The position numbers and the translations under genes were made by a program. Source: Roseibium sp. (GTDB taxonomy: Bacteria > Pseudomonadota > Alphaproteobacteria > Rhizobiales > Stappiaceae). Taken from it: a stretch of DNA of 44,475 bases. Below are positions 43,096 through 44,475 of this stretch, piece after piece; the first letter of the stretch is position 1; every line of letters starts with the position of its first letter. The stretch lies in assembly GCF_025698965.1 (NCBI RefSeq), contig NZ_JAILWL010000003.1, positions 1 to 44,475 on the forward strand, given 5' to 3'. Under the pieces are notes generated by a model that ran no database searches, had not been told where the DNA came from, and worked only from the letters and a program-made list of their open reading frames with translations.

Positions 43096-43651
43096 CACAA
43101 AGAGCGCCGTTTTGGATTCGGCCGAGCGCATCGCCCGCGCTTGCGGGTTCGATGGTTTCAGCTATGCAGATCTGGCCGAGGAAGTCGGTATCCGCAAGGC
43201 AAGCATCCATCACCACTTTCCGACCAAGGCAGCGCTCGCGGTCACGCTCATGCAGCGCTATCACAAAACGCTCGATGAAGCCTGCACGCATATCGTTGTG
43301 ACCGAGGTTTCCGGCAGTGCGCAACTGCGTGCGGTCGTCGATCAGTACCGTTCGGCTCTGGACGGGGGCAAAAGCCTCTGTTTGTGCGTGGCGTTTTCGA
43401 CAAGCCGGGAAAGTTTGCCGGCGGATGTGATCACGCAGATCAGCCGATTTCGGACCATGATGATAACCTGGCTGAAGGAAATTTTCGAAGCCGGAAAGGC
43501 CGATGGGACGATCACCCTTGTCGGCGATCCGCCGATGGAGGCTGCGGCGGGACTCGCTCTCATGGAAGGGGCACAACTTGCTGCGCGCGCCGAAGAAACG
43601 CCGGCCCTTTTCGAAAATGCGATGCAGCTGTTGCTTCAGCGCTGCTCGTAG
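43085..43651 (+). CDS. TetR-family transcriptional regulator
   Basis: 188 residues. The N-terminal helix-turn-helix is FSYADLAEEVGIRKASIHHH (about residues 24-43) followed by FPTKAALAVTLM. The C-terminal domain resembles the YxaF/LfrR group (SLCLCVAFSTSRESLPADV, with two cysteines that might sense thiol-reactive compounds). It is the last gene of the cupin-SDR-FAD operon and probably represses it through the palindrome at 40534-40553. The inducing ligand is unknown. Confidence 0.9.
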   Translation: MSTDTKSAVLDSAERIARACGFDGFSYADLAEEVGIRKASIHHHFPTKAALAVTLMQRYHKTLDEACTHIVVTEVSGSAQLRAVVDQYRSALDGGKSLCLCVAFSTSRESLPADVITQISRFRTMMITWLKEIFEAGKADGTITLVGDPPMEAAAGLALMEGAQLAARAEETPALFENAMQLLLQRCS

Positions 43652-43773
43652 AACCGGTCGCAATTCACGCAGCTGCCGTGAACCTGTGACGAATTTCACA
43701 TGACCGCGGACTGATTTCCATCAACGACGCGCACCTGAGATTCCGTTAGCCATCAGGCAAACGGAGGCATGTA

Positions 43774-44268
43774 ATGGCCGCTACCAGCAAATCGGAATTG
43801 CTTGAAATCACGCGGAACGAGTTCGACAAGCTGTCGAAGCTGATCGGGCCAATTGATGTTTCGGTCGCGATGAAGAAGGACGGGGAGGACACCTCGATCA
43901 AGGACATTGTCGCGCACCGCGCCCATTGGATCGATCTTTTTCTGGGATGGTATGCCGATGGGCAGGACGGGAAGACGGTTTTCTTTCCGGCAGAAGGCTA
44001 CAGGTGGAACGATCTGAAACGCTACAATGCTGACTTACGGAAAAGTCAGATCAGCATGGACTGGCCCGAAGCAAAAGCGTTCCTGCAAGATCGCTTCCAC
44101 GCGCTCCACACCTTCAACGAAAACCACACGGATGAAGAGCTGTATGGTGGCCCGATGAAGGGCGCGAACAACACCTGGACACCCGGCAGATGGGCCGAAG
44201 CCGCCGGACCAAGCCACTTCCGCTCAGCTTCCAAATTCATTCGTTCAGAGCTGAAGAATGGACTTTAA
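43774..44268 (+). CDS. ClbS/DfsB-family four-helix protein
   Basis: 164 residues, all helical. The family pattern is clear: KSELLEITRNEFDKLSKLI start, TSIKDIVAHRAHWIDLFLGW, the FFPAEGYRWNDL block, and HTDEELYGG with TWTPGRWAEAAGPSHFRSAS near the end. ClbS protects colibactin producers by opening the toxin's cyclopropane warhead; DfsB and other members are related to small-molecule resistance or unknown functions. ACGGAGG lies upstream of the ATG. No biosynthetic cluster is visible around it, so a general protective role is possible. Confidence 0.85.
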   Translation: MAATSKSELLEITRNEFDKLSKLIGPIDVSVAMKKDGEDTSIKDIVAHRAHWIDLFLGWYADGQDGKTVFFPAEGYRWNDLKRYNADLRKSQISMDWPEAKAFLQDRFHALHTFNENHTDEELYGGPMKGANNTWTPGRWAEAAGPSHFRSASKFIRSELKNGL

Positions 44269-44401
44269 GCATCTTGGCTGTGAAGGAGTTGTCTTGCACT
44301 GGGAGCAAATGAATTGCGTATTGGAGCATGACGTAGTGACAATTTCAGCCAGTTCGTTTTTCGAAATGACACAACCAAAACGTTAGTCTAGCCTGGCAAT
44401 C

Positions 44402-44475
44402 ATGAGTTCGGATAATTGGTCAGATACAGAAAACGACGCTGTTGTTGCTTCCTATTTTTCCATGCTTGGCGATGA
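44402..44475 (+). CDS. Start of a gene cut by the window end (unknown, possibly DUF3883-like)
   Basis: An ATG at 44402 opens a frame that runs to the end of the window (about 24 codons): MSSDNWSDTENDAVVASYFS and then MLGD. This acidic, tryptophan-containing start resembles proteins of the DUF3883/restriction-like group whose N-terminus reads (N)WSDxENDAxVADYFxML. There is no strong ribosome binding site. Too little is present for a firm call. Confidence 0.5.
   Translation, partial: MSSDNWSDTENDAVVASYFSMLGD

Overview
The window is about 44 kb of a GC-rich, densely coded bacterial chromosome. The gene content is typical of alphaproteobacteria: TRAP transporters, an Frc-type sugar ABC system with an FrcK-like kinase, RTX/serralysin proteins, a ChrR-type cupin and DUF2161/DUF3179 proteins. 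A marine Stappiaceae-like organism (Roseibium/Labrenzia type) is my best guess, from general family resemblance only. I see no rRNA, tRNA, CRISPR array, insertion sequence or phage gene. Most of the window is accessory metabolism with many small, locally regulated operons.

Left part (1-9.1 kb): a non-coding 830-base leader with two inverted repeats precedes a large RTX metalloprotease (831-4169), a strong terminator and a small exported protein. Then come an XRE-type regulator (minus strand), a divergent Tat-exported family 5 solute-binding protein without permeases, and a YtcJ-like amidohydrolase.

9.1-16.7 kb: a LysR regulator is divergent to a TRAP transporter (DctP, DctQ, DctM), followed by a sulfatase, a SulP anion permease and a VOC protein. 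The dctM and sulfatase genes are joined by an apparent deletion that removes the end of one and the start of the other.

16.8-20.6 kb: a BlaI-type repressor and an M56 metallopeptidase (BlaR1-like, no penicillin sensor) lie just before two sugar-type ABC permeases and an exported alpha/beta hydrolase. BlaI-like palindromes sit both before the regulator pair and directly before the permeases, so the whole block may be one regulon.

21.2-29.5 kb: a sugar island on the plus strand holds an RbsB/FrcB-like binding protein, a GH32-like hydrolase, a class II aldolase, a PfkB kinase, an FrcK-like P-loop kinase, a ROK regulator, and the ATPase and permease. A shared motif before the binding-protein gene and before the ROK gene is a likely ROK operator. 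Together the genes could import a fructoside, split it in the cytoplasm, phosphorylate fructose twice and cleave fructose bisphosphate.

29.6-36.6 kb: an ArsR-controlled set of SRPBCC and VOC proteins (minus strand), a dodecin, a stand-alone condensation-type acyltransferase, a diaminopropionate ammonia-lyase divergent from an Lrp regulator, and a hemerythrin-like protein.

36.7-44.5 kb: a DUF3179 protein, a DUF2161 nuclease-fold protein, a TIM-barrel/cupin fusion downstream of a frameshifted pdxA remnant, then a TetR-autoregulated operon (ChrR-like cupin, SDR, FAD oxidoreductase, TetR), a ClbS/DfsB-family protein, and the start of one more gene cut by the window edge.
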